Assembly: GCA_021804355.1 (NCBI GenBank)
Contig: JAJZHP010000006.1
Location: forward strand, 1 to 44,915
Source: Pseudomonadota bacterium
GTDB taxonomy: Bacteria; Pseudomonadota; Gammaproteobacteria; Pseudomonadales; Moraxellaceae
Direction of reading: 5' to 3'
DNA length: 44,915 nt
Both the position numbers and the translations under genes were made by a program. Under the pieces are notes generated by a model. The model was not told the DNA's origin and did no database searches. It was given only the letters and a program-made list of their open reading frames with translations. Each line of letters starts with the position of its first letter. Position 1 is the first letter of the stretch. Below, one piece after another: positions 35,261 through 44,915 of this stretch.

Positions 35261-35875
35261 TCACGAGTAATAGGCGTTTTCACGGACACTATGGTCGGTA
35301 GAGTCCGTGACACGAGCGATTTCTGGAATACGCTCACGCAAGGTCGCTTCCACACCATCACGCAAAGTCATATCAACGGCTGAACAGCCCTGACACCCGC
35401 CACCAAACTTTAAGACAGCCGTTAACCCATGTTCTGCATCATCGAAAATCTCTATCAAGCTGACATGGCCACCATGCGCTGACAACCCCGGATTGATTTC
35501 AGCATATAAAACATGGTTGATACGCTCTTCCAGACTGGCATCCGGTCCTAAGTTCGGTACTTTGGAACGCGGGGCTTTGAACGTCAGCTGCCCACCCATG
35601 CGATCCTTATGGTAATCAACTACAGCGTCTTCCAGGTAGGGCACACTACGGTTTTCAATATAGGCCGTAAAGTCAGCATAGGCATGCGGCACATCATCCA
35701 CCTCTGCCTCCCCTTGCATACAATACGCCATACAACACTCTGCCTTGGGTGTGCCAGGATTTTCAACAAAAATACGCACACCCATACCCGGGGAGCTCTG
35801 GCGTTCAAGCAATTCCTTGAGATAGCCCTGTGCAGATTCCGTGATGGTGATATGTGGCGAACGCACTTCTGTCAT
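35261..35875 (-). CDS. nfuA: Fe-S biogenesis protein NfuA
   Basis: A 204-residue carrier that delivers 4Fe-4S clusters to target enzymes. The amino half is an A-type (IscA-like) domain without its full cysteine set ([26 protein letters not shown]). The carboxy half is the Nfu domain with the cluster-binding pair in [22 protein letters not shown] lies 7 bases before the ATG. It is convergent with ppsR and divergent from metH, in keeping with the Pseudomonas order in which nfuA is close to metH. Confidence 0.97.
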   Translation of the reverse strand: MTEVRSPHITITESAQGYLKELLERQSSPGMGVRIFVENPGTPKAECCMAYCMQGEAEVDDVPHAYADFTAYIENRSVPYLEDAVVDYHKDRMGGQLTFKAPRSKVPNLGPDASLEERINHVLYAEINPGLSAHGGHVSLIEIFDDAEHGLTAVLKFGGGCQGCSAVDMTLRDGVEATLRERIPEIARVTDSTDHSVRENAYYS

Positions 35876-36014
35876 GACCTATCCTCCCAACTATAACCTA
35901 GTAATTCACTAGGCTTTATAGTACACCCAAATTACCTTCTGACGCACCCCCCTGCAGTTCTGTTAAACTGAACACTTTTCTGGGAGTCATGCCATTTGAC
36001 ATACCTCCCTTTGT

Positions 36015-36030
36015 GGCAGGATATCCTGCC
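36015..36030. promoter_or_regulatory. 16-bp perfect palindrome before metH
   Basis: GGCAGGATATCCTGCC is a perfect palindrome between nfuA and metH. It could be a regulator operator or a leader hairpin. No cobalamin-box sequence (GCCACTG) was found around it. Confidence 0.5.
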
Positions 36031-36047
36031 CGATAACCTTAACTTCT

Positions 36048-36087
36048 GGAGGAAAGCAAGAGAGTATCCTCGTGGATCCTCTCTTGC
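36048..36087 (+). promoter_or_regulatory. Hairpin between the ribosome-binding site and start codon of metH
   Basis: A strong GGAGGA site (36048-36053) lies 43 bases before the metH ATG (36097). Between them, GCAAGAGAG (36056-36064) pairs with CTCTCTTGC (36079-36087), continued by an inner ATCC-TCGT-GGAT stem. With the hairpin folded, the effective distance falls to about 12 bases. No other purine-rich site lies near the ATG. Confidence 0.65.
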
Positions 36088-36096
36088 CCAGCAACG

Positions 36097-39000
36097 ATGA
36101 CACGACTCGCTTCTCTGCATGCCGCATTAAAACAACGCATTCTTGTGCTCGATGGCGCCATGGGCACCATGATACAAACCCATGGGTTATCCGAAGCGGA
36201 CTATCGTGGCCTGCGCTTTGCTGAACATCCTTCTGACCTCAAGGGCAATAATGATCTCCTGACGCTGAGCAAACCCGAAGTTATAAGAGGCATTCATGAG
36301 GCTTACCTGGAAGCCGGTGCTGATATTCTGGAGACCAATACCTTTAACAGTACGCGCGTTTCACAGGCTGACTATGGCCTTGAGTCCCTGGTCGAAGAAC
36401 TGAACACGGCAGGAGCTGCCCTGGCGCGGGCTGCCTGTGATGCCTTTACGGCGCGTGATGGTCGTCCGCGTTATGTTGCAGGGGTGCTAGGCCCCACGTC
36501 TCGCACCTGTTCCATATCTCCTGATGTCAACAATCCTTCATTCAGGAACGTCAGTTTTCAGGAACTGGTCGAAAACTACCGTGAGGCGGTAGCTGGCCTG
36601 GTTGCTGGTGGCGCTGACATCATCATGATAGAGACCATCTTTGATACCCTGAATGCCAAGGCAGCTGTTTTTGCTACGCGTGGCTGGCTGGATGAACACG
36701 GCCTGGATCTGCCTGTCATGCTATCAGGTACTATTGTGGACCAGTCGGGGCGTACCCTCTCCGGCCAGACCACCGAAGCCTTCTATAACTCATTGCGACA
36801 TACTAAGGCATTGTCTGTCGGCCTTAATTGCGCTTTAGGACCCGATTTATTGCGCCCCTACGTCGAAGAGATAGCCCGCGTTGCCGAATGCTATGTTTCC
36901 GTCCATGCCAATGCTGGCTTGCCCAATGCCTTTGGCGGTTATGACCTGGATGCTGAGGAGATGGCCAAACATGTCAGCGACTGGGCAGCTTCTGGTTTTA
37001 TCAACATAGTCGGTGGCTGCTGTGGCACCACGCCTGCCCATATCAGAGCTATTGCCCAAGCGGTTCGTGGCCAGCCTCCACGTCAACCTGTCGAACCTGA
37101 CCACCGTTGCCGTCTCAGTGGGCTGGAACCTTTTAATATCGACCGCAGCAACCTGTTTATCAACATCGGTGAACGTACCAACGTCACCGGTAGCGCGCGA
37201 TTCAGGCGTTTGATCAAGGAAGACAACTTTGCTGAGGCCACGGAAGTCGCCTTGCAACAGGTACAGTCGGGAGCCCAAATCATCGATATCAATATGGATG
37301 AGGGTATGCTGGATTCACAGCAGGCGATGATCACCTTTTTAAATCGTATTGCTACCGAACCCGATATTTGCCGTGTACCCATCATGGTCGACTCCTCCAA
37401 ATGGGAAATCCTTGAAGCGGGTTTGCAATGCATACAAGGCAAAGGCATTGTTAACTCCATTTCGCTGAAAGAAGGTCAGGAAGAATTTTTACGTCGAGCC
37501 CGACTGTGCCATCGTTACGGCGCAGCGGTCGTAGTCATGGCCTTTGACGAGAACGGCCAGGCCGATACCCTGGCGCGCAAACAGATGATTTGCCGACGCT
37601 CCTATGATCTATTAGTTGCCGACGGCTTCCCCCCCGAAGATATTATTTTTGATGCCAATATCTTCGCTATAGCCACAGGTATGGATGAACATAATCATTA
37701 CGCTGTGGACTTCATCGATGCCTGCCGTTACATCCGAGATCAGCTTCCTTACGCCCTGTCTTCTGGCGGCGTATCCAACGTCAGTTTTTCATTCCGCGGC
37801 AATGATGTCGTGCGTGAAGCTATTCATGCTGTTTTTCTTTTTCATGCCATACGTCATGGATTGAATATGGGCATCGTCAATGCTGGCCAGTTGGCTATCT
37901 ATGATGACTTGCCCAGCGAGTTGCGTGAACACGTTGAAGATGTGGTGCTCGACCGCCGCCCTGATGCCACGGAACGTCTGCTGGCCATTGCAGACAACTA
38001 TCGCCATAGTGGTGGAGCTACCGCACAGACGACCGACTTGAGTTGGCGGGCCTGGCCTGTCGATAAGCGCATAGAGCATGCTCTCGTCAAAGGTATTACT
38101 ACCTATATCGAAGAAGATACAGAATTGGCCCGCCTCGCCTCCAGCCGCCCTTTGGATGTCATAGAAGGCCCGTTGATGGCAGGCATGAATATTGTTGGCG
38201 ACCTGTTTGGTTCTGGCAAGATGTTCCTCCCCCAGGTCGTCAAATCGGCACGCGTCATGAAGCAATCCGTGGCGTACCTCATCCCCTGGATAGAACAAGA
38301 AAAAGCCTCTTCCAGCAGCAAAGGCCGCATCTTGCTGGCTACCGTCAAGGGCGATGTGCATGACATCGGCAAGAATATTGTCGGTGTGGTTTTAGGTTGT
38401 AATGGCTACGATATCATTGACTTAGGCGTCATGGTCTCCGCTGAAAAAATACTCAATACGGCTCGAGAACAACATGTCGATATCATTGGGCTTTCCGGCT
38501 TGATTACGCCTTCACTGGATGAAATGGTCCACGTAGCTCGTGAAATGCAGCGCTTGGGCTTCAACCTGCCACTGCTGATCGGAGGAGCCACCACTTCCAA
38601 AGCCCACACGGCTCTTAAAATTGAACCTCATTACCTGAACGATGCCGTTATTTATGTCACCGATGCCTCCCGTGCTGTGGGTGTCGCTACCGCCTTGTTA
38701 TCCGCGGAGATGAAACCTGCCTTTGTTGCCGAACGACGCCAGGAGTACCTCGACGTTCGCGAACGCATGGCACAGCGCAAACCTAAAGCTGAGCGTTTAA
38801 GTTATCGCCAGGCTATTGCTCAAAAGTTTCAGGGAGACTGGGCTCAAGACCTGCCTGTCCGCCCACATCAGCTAGGCTTGCAAGTATTCGATGACTATCC
38901 GCTGGCCGAACTGGTGCCTTATATCGATTGGACACCCTTTTTTGTGTCCTGGAACCTGGCTGGAAAGTACCCCGCCATTCTGCAGGATCCGGTGGTCGGG

Positions 39001-39777
39001 GAAGCAGCCCGGTCGCTGATGGCTGATGCAGAAGCCATGCTGGAGCAGTTGATTTCCCAGCATCAGATACAAGCCAAAGCTGTCTTTGGCCTCTGGCGCG
39101 CCAACAGCGTGCGGGATGATGATATCGAGGTCTATGCTGATGAACAACGTCACCACGTGATCGCTACTTTGCACCAATTACGCCAGCAAAGCGACAAAGT
39201 GAGCGGAAAGCCCAATTACTGCCTGGCTGACTTTATCGCTCCGCAAGGCCTAGCTAACGATTATATCGGGGCCTTTGCTGTCACGGCGGGTCATGGTGTG
39301 GACGAGGTTGCCCAACGCTATGCCGATGCAGGGGATGACTATAACGCCATCCTGGTTAAGGGTTTAGCCGACAGGTTAGCTGAAGCTCTGGCAGAACGCC
39401 TGCATGAACGCGTACGCCAGGACTATTGGGGCTATGCACAGGATGAGCGACTCGATCGCGACCAACTCATACGCGAGCATTATCGTGGCATACGACCTGC
39501 GCCTGGCTATCCAGCCTGCCCAGATCATACCGAAAAAGCCACACTGTTCCAACTTCTGGATGCGCCCAAGCACACCGGCCTGCAATTAACCGAACACTTC
39601 GCTATGTGGCCTGCTGCAGCCGTCTGTGGGCTCTATCTGGCACATCCCCAGGCCTGCTATTTCAACGTAGGCAAGTTAGAGCGGGACCAGATTGCCGATT
39701 ATGCTAACCGCAAGAACTGGTCCCTCAAGGAAACTGAACGTTGGCTATCACCTAACTTAGGCTATGAACCTGATTGA
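36097..39777 (+). CDS. metH: Cobalamin-dependent methionine synthase
   Basis: A 1,226-residue enzyme that moves a methyl group from methyl-tetrahydrofolate to homocysteine through cobalamin. Modules in order: homocysteine domain ([14 protein letters not shown]; zinc Cys in FGLNC-type [10 protein letters not shown] and [10 protein letters not shown]), folate domain ([14 protein letters not shown]), cap and B12 domain with the base-off ligand in [14 protein letters not shown], and the activation domain ([15 protein letters not shown]). Length matches E. coli MetH (1,227). There is no upstream in-frame alternative start, so translation depends on the hairpin-spaced site described at 36048. The 3' end overlaps sohB tail to tail by 21 bp. 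Confidence 0.98.
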   Translation: MTRLASLHAALKQRILVLDGAMGTMIQTHGLSEADYRGLRFAEHPSDLKGNNDLLTLSKPEVIRGIHEAYLEAGADILETNTFNSTRVSQADYGLESLVEELNTAGAALARAACDAFTARDGRPRYVAGVLGPTSRTCSISPDVNNPSFRNVSFQELVENYREAVAGLVAGGADIIMIETIFDTLNAKAAVFATRGWLDEHGLDLPVMLSGTIVDQSGRTLSGQTTEAFYNSLRHTKALSVGLNCALGPDLLRPYVEEIARVAECYVSVHANAGLPNAFGGYDLDAEEMAKHVSDWAASGFINIVGGCCGTTPAHIRAIAQAVRGQPPRQPVEPDHRCRLSGLEPFNIDRSNLFINIGERTNVTGSARFRRLIKEDNFAEATEVALQQVQSGAQIIDINMDEGMLDSQQAMITFLNRIATEPDICRVPIMVDSSKWEILEAGLQCIQGKGIVNSISLKEGQEEFLRRARLCHRYGAAVVVMAFDENGQADTLARKQMICRRSYDLLVADGFPPEDIIFDANIFAIATGMDEHNHYAVDFIDACRYIRDQLPYALSSGGVSNVSFSFRGNDVVREAIHAVFLFHAIRHGLNMGIVNAGQLAIYDDLPSELREHVEDVVLDRRPDATERLLAIADNYRHSGGATAQTTDLSWRAWPVDKRIEHALVKGITTYIEEDTELARLASSRPLDVIEGPLMAGMNIVGDLFGSGKMFLPQVVKSARVMKQSVAYLIPWIEQEKASSSSKGRILLATVKGDVHDIGKNIVGVVLGCNGYDIIDLGVMVSAEKILNTAREQHVDIIGLSGLITPSLDEMVHVAREMQRLGFNLPLLIGGATTSKAHTALKIEPHYLNDAVIYVTDASRAVGVATALLSAEMKPAFVAERRQEYLDVRERMAQRKPKAERLSYRQAIAQKFQGDWAQDLPVRPHQLGLQVFDDYPLAELVPYIDWTPFFVSWNLAGKYPAILQDPVVGEAARSLMADAEAMLEQLISQHQIQAKAVFGLWRANSVRDDDIEVYADEQRHHVIATLHQLRQQSDKVSGKPNYCLADFIAPQGLANDYIGAFAVTAGHGVDEVAQRYADAGDDYNAILVKGLADRLAEALAERLHERVRQDYWGYAQDERLDRDQLIREHYRGIRPAPGYPACPDHTEKATLFQLLDAPKHTGLQLTEHFAMWPAAAVCGLYLAHPQACYFNVGKLERDQIADYANRKNWSLKETERWLSPNLGYEPD

Positions 39778-40782
39778 CAAGAGCTTCTCCAGCCCTTGCT
39801 GCATGCCTGCCGAGAGCGACCCGGTGAGCCGCTGCAGCCAGGGTTGGGGGAGATTGAAACTCAGCTCATAAACCTCGGCATGCTCACATTGCCGACTTAA
39901 GTAATCATCACTGGTCGATATTTCATCGATCAGACCGAGTGCCAGAGCGCGCTGACCATACCAGTGTTCTCCCGTAGCAACACGCTCAACATCAACCTGA
40001 GGACGCGCTTCATGCACAAATTCCTTAAACAAAACATGCGTATCTTCCAGCTCTTCCTGAAATTTGCGTCTCCCTGCCTCGGTATTCTCTCCCAGTAAGG
40101 TCAAGGTTCGCTTGTAAGCACCCGCTGTATGTAATTCGATGTCAATATCATGGCGCTTTAACAAACGATTGATATTGGGCAACTGAGCAACCACGCCGAT
40201 GGAACCGACAATGGCAAACGGGGCTGCAACGATGCGATCACCTAAGGCCGCCATCATGTAGCCACCACTGGCAGCCACTTTGTCTACGCAAACCACCAGA
40301 TTTAATCGGGCTTGCCGCAAACGCTGAAGTTGCGAAGCTGCCAGGCCATAGCCATGCACCATACCTCCCGGGCTTTCAAGACAAAGCACCACGCGATCCT
40401 GCTCAGGCCTGGCCACCTGAAGTAGAGCCGTGATTTCTTCACGCAAATGAGCGACGGCTGAGGCACGCAGGTCTCCTTCAAATCGCAAGACAAACACCTT
40501 GGCCTGATCGGCTGTATGGGCAGCTTCCTTGGCTTTGTCTGCCTTTTTTTCATCCTTATAGAGTTTTTTTAACGCTTTACCGGAAAGTAACTGCTCCTGT
40601 AACTGCAAACGGAACTGCCGAAACTTTCCATTAAGATGTTTAAGCTCCAAACTACCTTCAGGCGTACGCTGACGACGACTGACACCACTGATAGCTAGCA
40701 AAACAGCTATGATCGCCAAGACCCCCGTCACTACCTTGGCTAAAAACAAGGCATACTCCATCAATCCATGCAACAACATCAT
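39757..40782 (-). CDS. sohB: Inner-membrane S49 peptidase SohB
   Basis: A 341-residue signal-peptide-peptidase-A family protease. There is a membrane helix at about 8-32 ([20 protein letters not shown]), a charged linker ([16 protein letters not shown]), an amino PDUF-like region and the S49 domain. The catalytic Ser is in [12 protein letters not shown] and the Lys in [21 protein letters not shown] is the oxyanion-side loop. It probably degrades membrane-associated or periplasmic peptides. It follows nudC by 19 bp on the same strand and overlaps the end of metH. Confidence 0.95.
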   Translation of the reverse strand: MMLLHGLMEYALFLAKVVTGVLAIIAVLLAISGVSRRQRTPEGSLELKHLNGKFRQFRLQLQEQLLSGKALKKLYKDEKKADKAKEAAHTADQAKVFVLRFEGDLRASAVAHLREEITALLQVARPEQDRVVLCLESPGGMVHGYGLAASQLQRLRQARLNLVVCVDKVAASGGYMMAALGDRIVAAPFAIVGSIGVVAQLPNINRLLKRHDIDIELHTAGAYKRTLTLLGENTEAGRRKFQEELEDTHVLFKEFVHEARPQVDVERVATGEHWYGQRALALGLIDEISTSDDYLSRQCEHAEVYELSFNLPQPWLQRLTGSLSAGMQQGLEKLLSIRFIA

Positions 40783-40801
40783 TTATCCCCTAGTCCCCTA
40801 A

Positions 40802-41620
40802 TCAACCACGACATACACGTCGCAAGTGTGCATCAATCAGCGCTCTGGCCAAACTGCCCTCTGGCGGCAAACTTCCAAGTGCATCGGGCTCAAACCAGCG
40901 TGCCTCCACGATTTCTTCCGGATCAGGACGCAATTTACCCGACAGGTAAGTGGCGTGATACCCCAGCATCAAGGAATGCGGAAAGGGCCACGACTGACTG
41001 CGAAAATACTGGAGTTCACCAACACGCAAACCCACTTCTTCATAAACTTCACGATGCAACGCCTCTTCAGCCGACTCGCCCGCTTCGATAAAACCCGCCA
41101 AACAACTAAAGAATGGCTGAACGAACCGCACCCCATGAGCTAACAGCATGGCATCACCATGCGTTACCAGGACGATGATACAGGGATTGATACGCGGGTA
41201 GAAGGTCAGTTGACATGCAGGGCATATAAGCGCGCGTTCATGAGTCACCACCGTCAAGGCCGTGGCACAACGCGAACAAAAACGATAATCGCGCTCCCAG
41301 GTTAGCACTTGCGCAGCGCGGCCAGCTAAAGCCTGCAGTTTTTCATCAGCCATGAACATAGCCTGACGTAAACTCATGCGAGCGTGCGTGGGCATAGATT
41401 CTGGTGATAACCCTAATACCACAACAGGTTGATTCTGCCAGTAACCCAGCATGTGCTCGCTGCTAGCCTGATCGCACCAGCCTTCATGCTCCAGCTCAGA
41501 CCTCGACCAGAAAGGGGAACCCTGGCTATCTAAAATCAACTTCCCATCAGCCATGACCAGTCCGGCTGCATGGGTCAAATCGGCTGGCAACTCCGTCGCA
41601 TGGACAAACGCAGCAATCAC
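40802..41620 (-). CDS. nudC: NAD(H) diphosphatase NudC
   Basis: A 272-residue Nudix hydrolase that cleaves NADH to NMNH and AMP and can remove the NAD cap from RNA. A zinc ribbon (FCSRC...CPAC) precedes the Nudix box GFIEAGESAEEALHREVYEE, followed by the NADH-specific SQSWPFPHSLMLG motif. The start overlaps the stop of the FimL-like gene by 4 bp (ATGA), so the two are translationally coupled, and sohB follows. Confidence 0.97.
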   Translation of the reverse strand: MIAAFVHATELPADLTHAAGLVMADGKLILDSQGSPFWSRSELEHEGWCDQASSEHMLGYWQNQPVVVLGLSPESMPTHARMSLRQAMFMADEKLQALAGRAAQVLTWERDYRFCSRCATALTVVTHERALICPACQLTFYPRINPCIIVLVTHGDAMLLAHGVRFVQPFFSCLAGFIEAGESAEEALHREVYEEVGLRVGELQYFRSQSWPFPHSLMLGYHATYLSGKLRPDPEEIVEARWFEPDALGSLPPEGSLARALIDAHLRRVCRG

Positions 41621-43281
41621 GCTGCCACCGGTTGCAACACCGGGAAACCTAATTCAGCTACACTATTCTCAGCCAGCAGCAGCACAGAATCTCCCATAGG
41701 TTTGAATGTCTCCATACTTTCAAGATAATAATCCACGCTGGATACCGCATCAGCCAGTAGCTCCATATCCGACATGGAAGGATCCTGGTCGGTTTGCAGC
41801 AACCGGATTTCAATATAGGCTGCCACTTGTTTAAGTATCTGCGCTCCGCGCTCCAGATTCAGAAACGACAGACCTCCTGCCACGGAATTCAAGGTAGAAG
41901 GCACATTAGCCAAATGCATGCGATCATAATGGGCTTCCAGAAAGGAAGTCACAGCGCGTTTGGCCAGCGATAACCCCGACCGGGACTCTGACACCAGCAT
42001 GGCTCTAGCTTCATCCAGCTGATGTAAGGAAATTTTACTGTTGATGATGGGCGTCTCTGATTTGGGAGAGACATCTTTAAGCAGTAAGGTCATGGCATTT
42101 TCAACACTGAGCAACATATCAACCAGACCATTCAACTCGGTTTCTGAAGGCTCGCCTGTCCAGGCTATCACGCGATCAGCCCAGCGCGCCGCCTGCTGGC
42201 TGACCTCCAGTTGGCCTAACATCACCAGAGTTTGAGACAATCGACGGATCTGCCTATCCAGAGGCTCAGTTTCACCCATGGGAGAAACTCCTCGCGACAG
42301 GAGATCCAGAGCATCTTTAATCTGTGCAGTTTCTTCAGCCAACACGGAACTGACCGTACGTAATACTGAACTGCCCGGCCCACACATCAACTCATATTCT
42401 TCCGTTAACTGTTCCTGATTCAAACAACGTTCACGTAAATGATAGGCTCTTTGTACCTGTTCAACCCAAGTGCCTTCCACCCCTAACGCCACGAGGTACA
42501 GGGACGAACTCAACCAGGATGCCGGTGATGGTTGTTTACCCTGAACCAAGGCACATAGCATGCGTTCAAGACGCGCCAGCCACTGTTTTCTGGCTTGAGT
42601 CATGGCCACGCCACCTCCCAGGGCTTGTATAGCGGCAAGGATCACCATCAACAGATCCGCCGTACCTGGCAGCTCACATAACTGTACAGCCTTTTGCATG
42701 GCCATCAGCATCATATGACTGTGGCCGGGATCATCGCTCTCGCGCAGCACCCCTAACAAACCCAGCTGATATACTTGATGAGCCCGCTTTAGCCGTCGAG
42801 CACGCTCCGTGGCAGCTATCTTGACGCGCTCACCAGCAAGTCCAGCCACCAGATTTTCGTTCGCCAAAAAATCTCCATCGGGCAACAAAGGACGTCGCAG
42901 GGCCACCAGCGATTTATTGATGGCAGGTATAAGCAGCTGTGGCCACGCCTGATCCTTGATCTGCACATATTCCAGATAGCAACCCAGCACCATGAGCCCT
43001 TGACCCAAAGCATCAGCCAGCTGGCTCTTGTCCTGGTCCGCTGCAAGCTGATCGATAGCCAGCAGTAACTGCTTACAGAGATCTACCAAGGTATCTGCAT
43101 AGGTCAAACCTACCAGCTGCATGGCGCCCCAAACCTGTGCCAAGCCTTCCATCGCCTGATGACATTGTTCATCGCCACCTTCTTCCAGATAAATTTCCAG
43201 GACCGACTGAACCGTCGTCAGTGTTTGATCGACCTCAGCCTTGACCAAGTTCAACGATGCCCAGCGCGACGCCCTCACCAT
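41617..43281 (-). CDS. fimL: FimL-like chemosensory scaffold protein
   Basis: A 554-residue, largely helical soluble protein. Length, the head (SLNLVKAEVDQTLTTVQ), the RARRLKRAHQVYQLGLLGVL segment and its place directly before nudC all match Pseudomonas FimL (PA1822, next to nudC PA1823). FimL resembles the amino-terminal part of ChpA but lacks histidine-kinase, receiver and active Hpt histidines, so it acts as a scaffold linking the type IV pilus Chp system, FimV and cAMP signalling. No pilus gene occurs in this window. The identification rests on length, partial motifs and synteny. Confidence 0.75.
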   Translation of the reverse strand: MVRASRWASLNLVKAEVDQTLTTVQSVLEIYLEEGGDEQCHQAMEGLAQVWGAMQLVGLTYADTLVDLCKQLLLAIDQLAADQDKSQLADALGQGLMVLGCYLEYVQIKDQAWPQLLIPAINKSLVALRRPLLPDGDFLANENLVAGLAGERVKIAATERARRLKRAHQVYQLGLLGVLRESDDPGHSHMMLMAMQKAVQLCELPGTADLLMVILAAIQALGGGVAMTQARKQWLARLERMLCALVQGKQPSPASWLSSSLYLVALGVEGTWVEQVQRAYHLRERCLNQEQLTEEYELMCGPGSSVLRTVSSVLAEETAQIKDALDLLSRGVSPMGETEPLDRQIRRLSQTLVMLGQLEVSQQAARWADRVIAWTGEPSETELNGLVDMLLSVENAMTLLLKDVSPKSETPIINSKISLHQLDEARAMLVSESRSGLSLAKRAVTSFLEAHYDRMHLANVPSTLNSVAGGLSFLNLERGAQILKQVAAYIEIRLLQTDQDPSMSDMELLADAVSSVDYYLESMETFKPMGDSVLLLAENSVAELGFPVLQPVAA

Positions 43282-43334
43282 AGCCCTATCCTTTCAGAGA
43301 TTGCTCTAAGAATTAGTTCAAAAAATTCATAAAA

Positions 43335-44084
43335 TCAAGATGTTTGAGCCGATTCCTTACGCTCATTCAATAACCAGAGACAACGCCCCCCGCTCGCCTT
43401 GTCGAGATTCTCTTTATACCGTTCATGCGCTTCATGCTCCTGATCCGAGGGCAGTATCAGGCGCAGAGGCATGGAGCGAGGCGGCAGAGGCCTGCGTTGC
43501 TCCTGCATGGACGGAGAAGTTGCCTCTGACTCTTCTTCTCCTTCTTCCAGTGACATACCCACCTGACCGCCGGTTAAAGCCAGATACACATCAGCCAGAA
43601 TCTCAGCATCCAGCAAGGCACCATGAAAGTTTCTGTCTCGCTGCGGCACTTCGCAGCGTTTAACTAAGTGATCCAGGCTATTGCGTTGCCCAGGATATCG
43701 ACGCCTGGCTACGACCAGGGTATCAATAATACCGGCAACATGATCCTCAAGCCTGGGACCCGGAGGCGACAAACGTTGCAGTTCATGGTTAATAAAACCA
43801 ACATCAAACGTAGCGTTATGAATAATAAGTTCAGCGCCCTGTACAAACGCGAGAAAGGCTTCGGCCAATTCACCAAATTTGGGTTTATCCTGCAACATGG
43901 CCCAGGTAAAACCATGTACTTTGGTGGCCTCAGCATCTATTTCACGTTCAGGATTGAAATAGTAATGCAGCCTGTTTCCCGTGGGTCTGCGCCCGACAAG
44001 CTCAATACCGGCAAGCTCGATCAACCTATGCCCCTGATCTGCAAAGAGCCCTGTCGTTTCAGTATCCAGTACGATTTGCCGCAT
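43335..44084 (-). CDS. dnaQ: DNA polymerase III epsilon subunit, 3'-5' exonuclease
   Basis: A 249-residue proofreading subunit. Exo motifs are RQIVLDTETTGL (catalytic Asp and Glu), NATFDVGFINHEL, and HGALLDAEILADVYLALTGG (His and Asp). The tail after residue 185 is the segment that contacts the polymerase alpha subunit. It overlaps rnhA by one base (TAATG), so the two are co-expressed, unlike the divergent arrangement in E. coli. Confidence 0.97.
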   Translation of the reverse strand: MRQIVLDTETTGLFADQGHRLIELAGIELVGRRPTGNRLHYYFNPEREIDAEATKVHGFTWAMLQDKPKFGELAEAFLAFVQGAELIIHNATFDVGFINHELQRLSPPGPRLEDHVAGIIDTLVVARRRYPGQRNSLDHLVKRCEVPQRDRNFHGALLDAEILADVYLALTGGQVGMSLEEGEEESEATSPSMQEQRRPLPPRSMPLRLILPSDQEHEAHERYKENLDKASGGRCLWLLNERKESAQTS

Positions 44085-44557
44085 TATCTGCTTCCATCCT
44101 TTTGCATGCGATCAATGGCTAAATTAGCCAGTTTATCCACATGTTCGTTCTCTACATGTCCTGCATGACCCCGTACCCAGTGCCAAGTCACACGATGCCG
44201 CTGTTGTTCTGTATCTAAGGCTTGCCAGAGATCGATGTTTTTCACCGGCTGTCGCTGCGCTGTTTTCCAGCCTCGGGCTTTCCAGGCTGTTACCCATTCG
44301 CGCATGCCATCGCATACATAACGCGAGTCGGTGTAGACCTTTACTTCACAGGGACGTTTCAGCGCACGTAAACCCTCAATGACCGCCGTTAGCTCCATAC
44401 GGTTATTCGTCGTCATGAGTTCACTACCTAATAGCTCTCGATCCTTGTCACCGCAGCGCAACAGCACCCCCCAACCTCCTGGGCCTGGATTACCTCGGCA
44501 TGCTCCATCCCCATAAAGCTCTACCTGGTGAGTCACCGGTTCATTCTCATCTGCCAT
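44084..44557 (-). CDS. rnhA: Ribonuclease HI
   Basis: Cleaves the RNA strand of RNA-DNA hybrids, removing primers and R-loops. Motifs are VELYGDGACRGNPGPGGWG (first Asp), NNRMELTAVIEGL (Glu), YTDSRYVCDG (Asp) and ENEHVDKLAN (final Asp). I start it at ATG 44557 (157 residues), because GAGG lies 9 bases upstream; ATG 44566 would abut GAGG directly and is unlikely. It is first of the rnhA-dnaQ pair. Confidence 0.97.
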   Translation of the reverse strand: MADENEPVTHQVELYGDGACRGNPGPGGWGVLLRCGDKDRELLGSELMTTNNRMELTAVIEGLRALKRPCEVKVYTDSRYVCDGMREWVTAWKARGWKTAQRQPVKNIDLWQALDTEQQRHRVTWHWVRGHAGHVENEHVDKLANLAIDRMQKDGSR

Positions 44558-44796
44558 GCAGCACATCCTCTATCCACGAACCTCCATCATCGCTGATGGA
44601 TACTTTGAACAATTTAACACAGGAACTCATGAACACCTGTCCGCGCATTCCCCTTCTTAGGCGAGTTCGTATACCAGCTTTGCACCAAGAGGGGGGTCAA
44701 GCGGACGGTTTGGATTTTGACTTTGCTTTGGCCTTGCGTGTGTGTTCTCATGTTTTCCATACTTGCGCCTTAACGAATGGTGGTAGTATATCACTC

Positions 44797-44915
44797 ATGC
44801 AAATCGGCAATCGCTTTCGCTGTTATCCCACCCCTGCACAGGAACGAATCTTGTTGCAGTGGATCGGTTGCCAACGTCATATCTATAATGCCAAAGTGCG
44901 TGAGGATCAGTATTT
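44797..44915 (+). CDS. tnpB: TnpB/OrfB-type RNA-guided nuclease, partial
   Basis: Only the first 39 codons are present before the window ends: MQIGNRFRCYPTPAQERILL then QWIGCQRHIYNAKVRE. This is the standard amino-terminal helix-turn-helix of IS200/IS605 and IS607 family TnpB (xRxYPTxxQxxxL...Cxxxx(Y/F)N). TnpB proteins are RNA-guided DNA nucleases that favour retention of the element. The guide RNA normally overlaps the 3' end of the gene, outside this window. No tnpA precedes it in 44567-44796. That stretch shows only a short hairpin (CCATCA-TCGC-TGATGG, 44583-44598) that may belong to the rnhA leader. Confidence 0.8.
   Translation, partial: MQIGNRFRCYPTPAQERILLQWIGCQRHIYNAKVREDQY

Noticed and set aside
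35876-36096. Cobalamin or SAM riboswitch before metH
   Set aside because: No B12 box (GCCACTG) or SAM-box core is present; only a palindrome and the hairpin by the ribosome-binding site.

Overview
The window looks like chromosomal DNA from a non-enteric gammaproteobacterium with medium GC. Core gene orders resemble the Pseudomonas / Halomonas side of the class: alaS-lysC-csrA-tRNA-Ser(GCT)-tRNA-Arg(ACG); thrS-infC-rpmI-rplT-pheS-pheT-ihfA-merR-like-tRNA-Pro; rnhA-dnaQ-fimL-like-nudC-sohB; tamA-tamB; nfuA and metH. No species name can be defended from the sequence alone.

Layout. 1-8460 is an accessory region: an amidase, a tyrosine-recombinase pseudogene with two in-frame stops and two frameshifts, an Mrr restriction nuclease, an AlbA_2/Schlafen-type ATPase, and a group II intron with a broken reverse transcriptase sitting in the end of an IS66-like remnant. 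8521-13495 (mostly minus strand) is the csrA-lysC-alaS translation / post-transcriptional regulation cluster with two tRNAs. 13606-16560 holds a methyltransferase and then an IS66-like element that has lost tnpC and carries a second methyltransferase with its own promoter. 16564-24071 (minus) is the thrS-to-tRNA-Pro housekeeping cluster. 24182-33743 carries envelope genes (uppP, tamA/tamB, a transporter-acyltransferase fusion) and an AraC-type regulator. 33844-44557 is housekeeping: tRNA-Val, a cold-shock gene, ppsR, nfuA, metH, sohB, nudC, a FimL-like protein, dnaQ and rnhA. The right edge cuts a TnpB-type gene.

Main discovery. On the plus strand between csrA and tRNA-Ser (about 9002-9115) lies an unannotated small-RNA gene. 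It has a perfect GacA-box consensus upstream (TGTAAG-N6-CTTACA at 8906-8923), a CATAAT -10 element, five GGA motifs of which three sit in hairpin loops, and a strong intrinsic terminator. This is the architecture of RsmX/Y/Z-type RNAs that sequester CsrA, and here the gene is convergent with csrA itself. The csrA leader also carries three GGA motifs. A GacS/GacA -> sRNA -> CsrA loop with the target gene 130 bp away is therefore a reasonable inference.

Second, the exact ends of the group II intron (6397-8286) can be deduced. Removing it restores an IS66 terminal sequence that matches the right end of the other IS66-like element (16393-16412) at 19 of 20 bases. Other points of interest are a hairpin between the ribosome-binding site and start codon of metH, a likely non-AUG start of infC, an internal start in lysC, and a possible compact attenuator before pheS.
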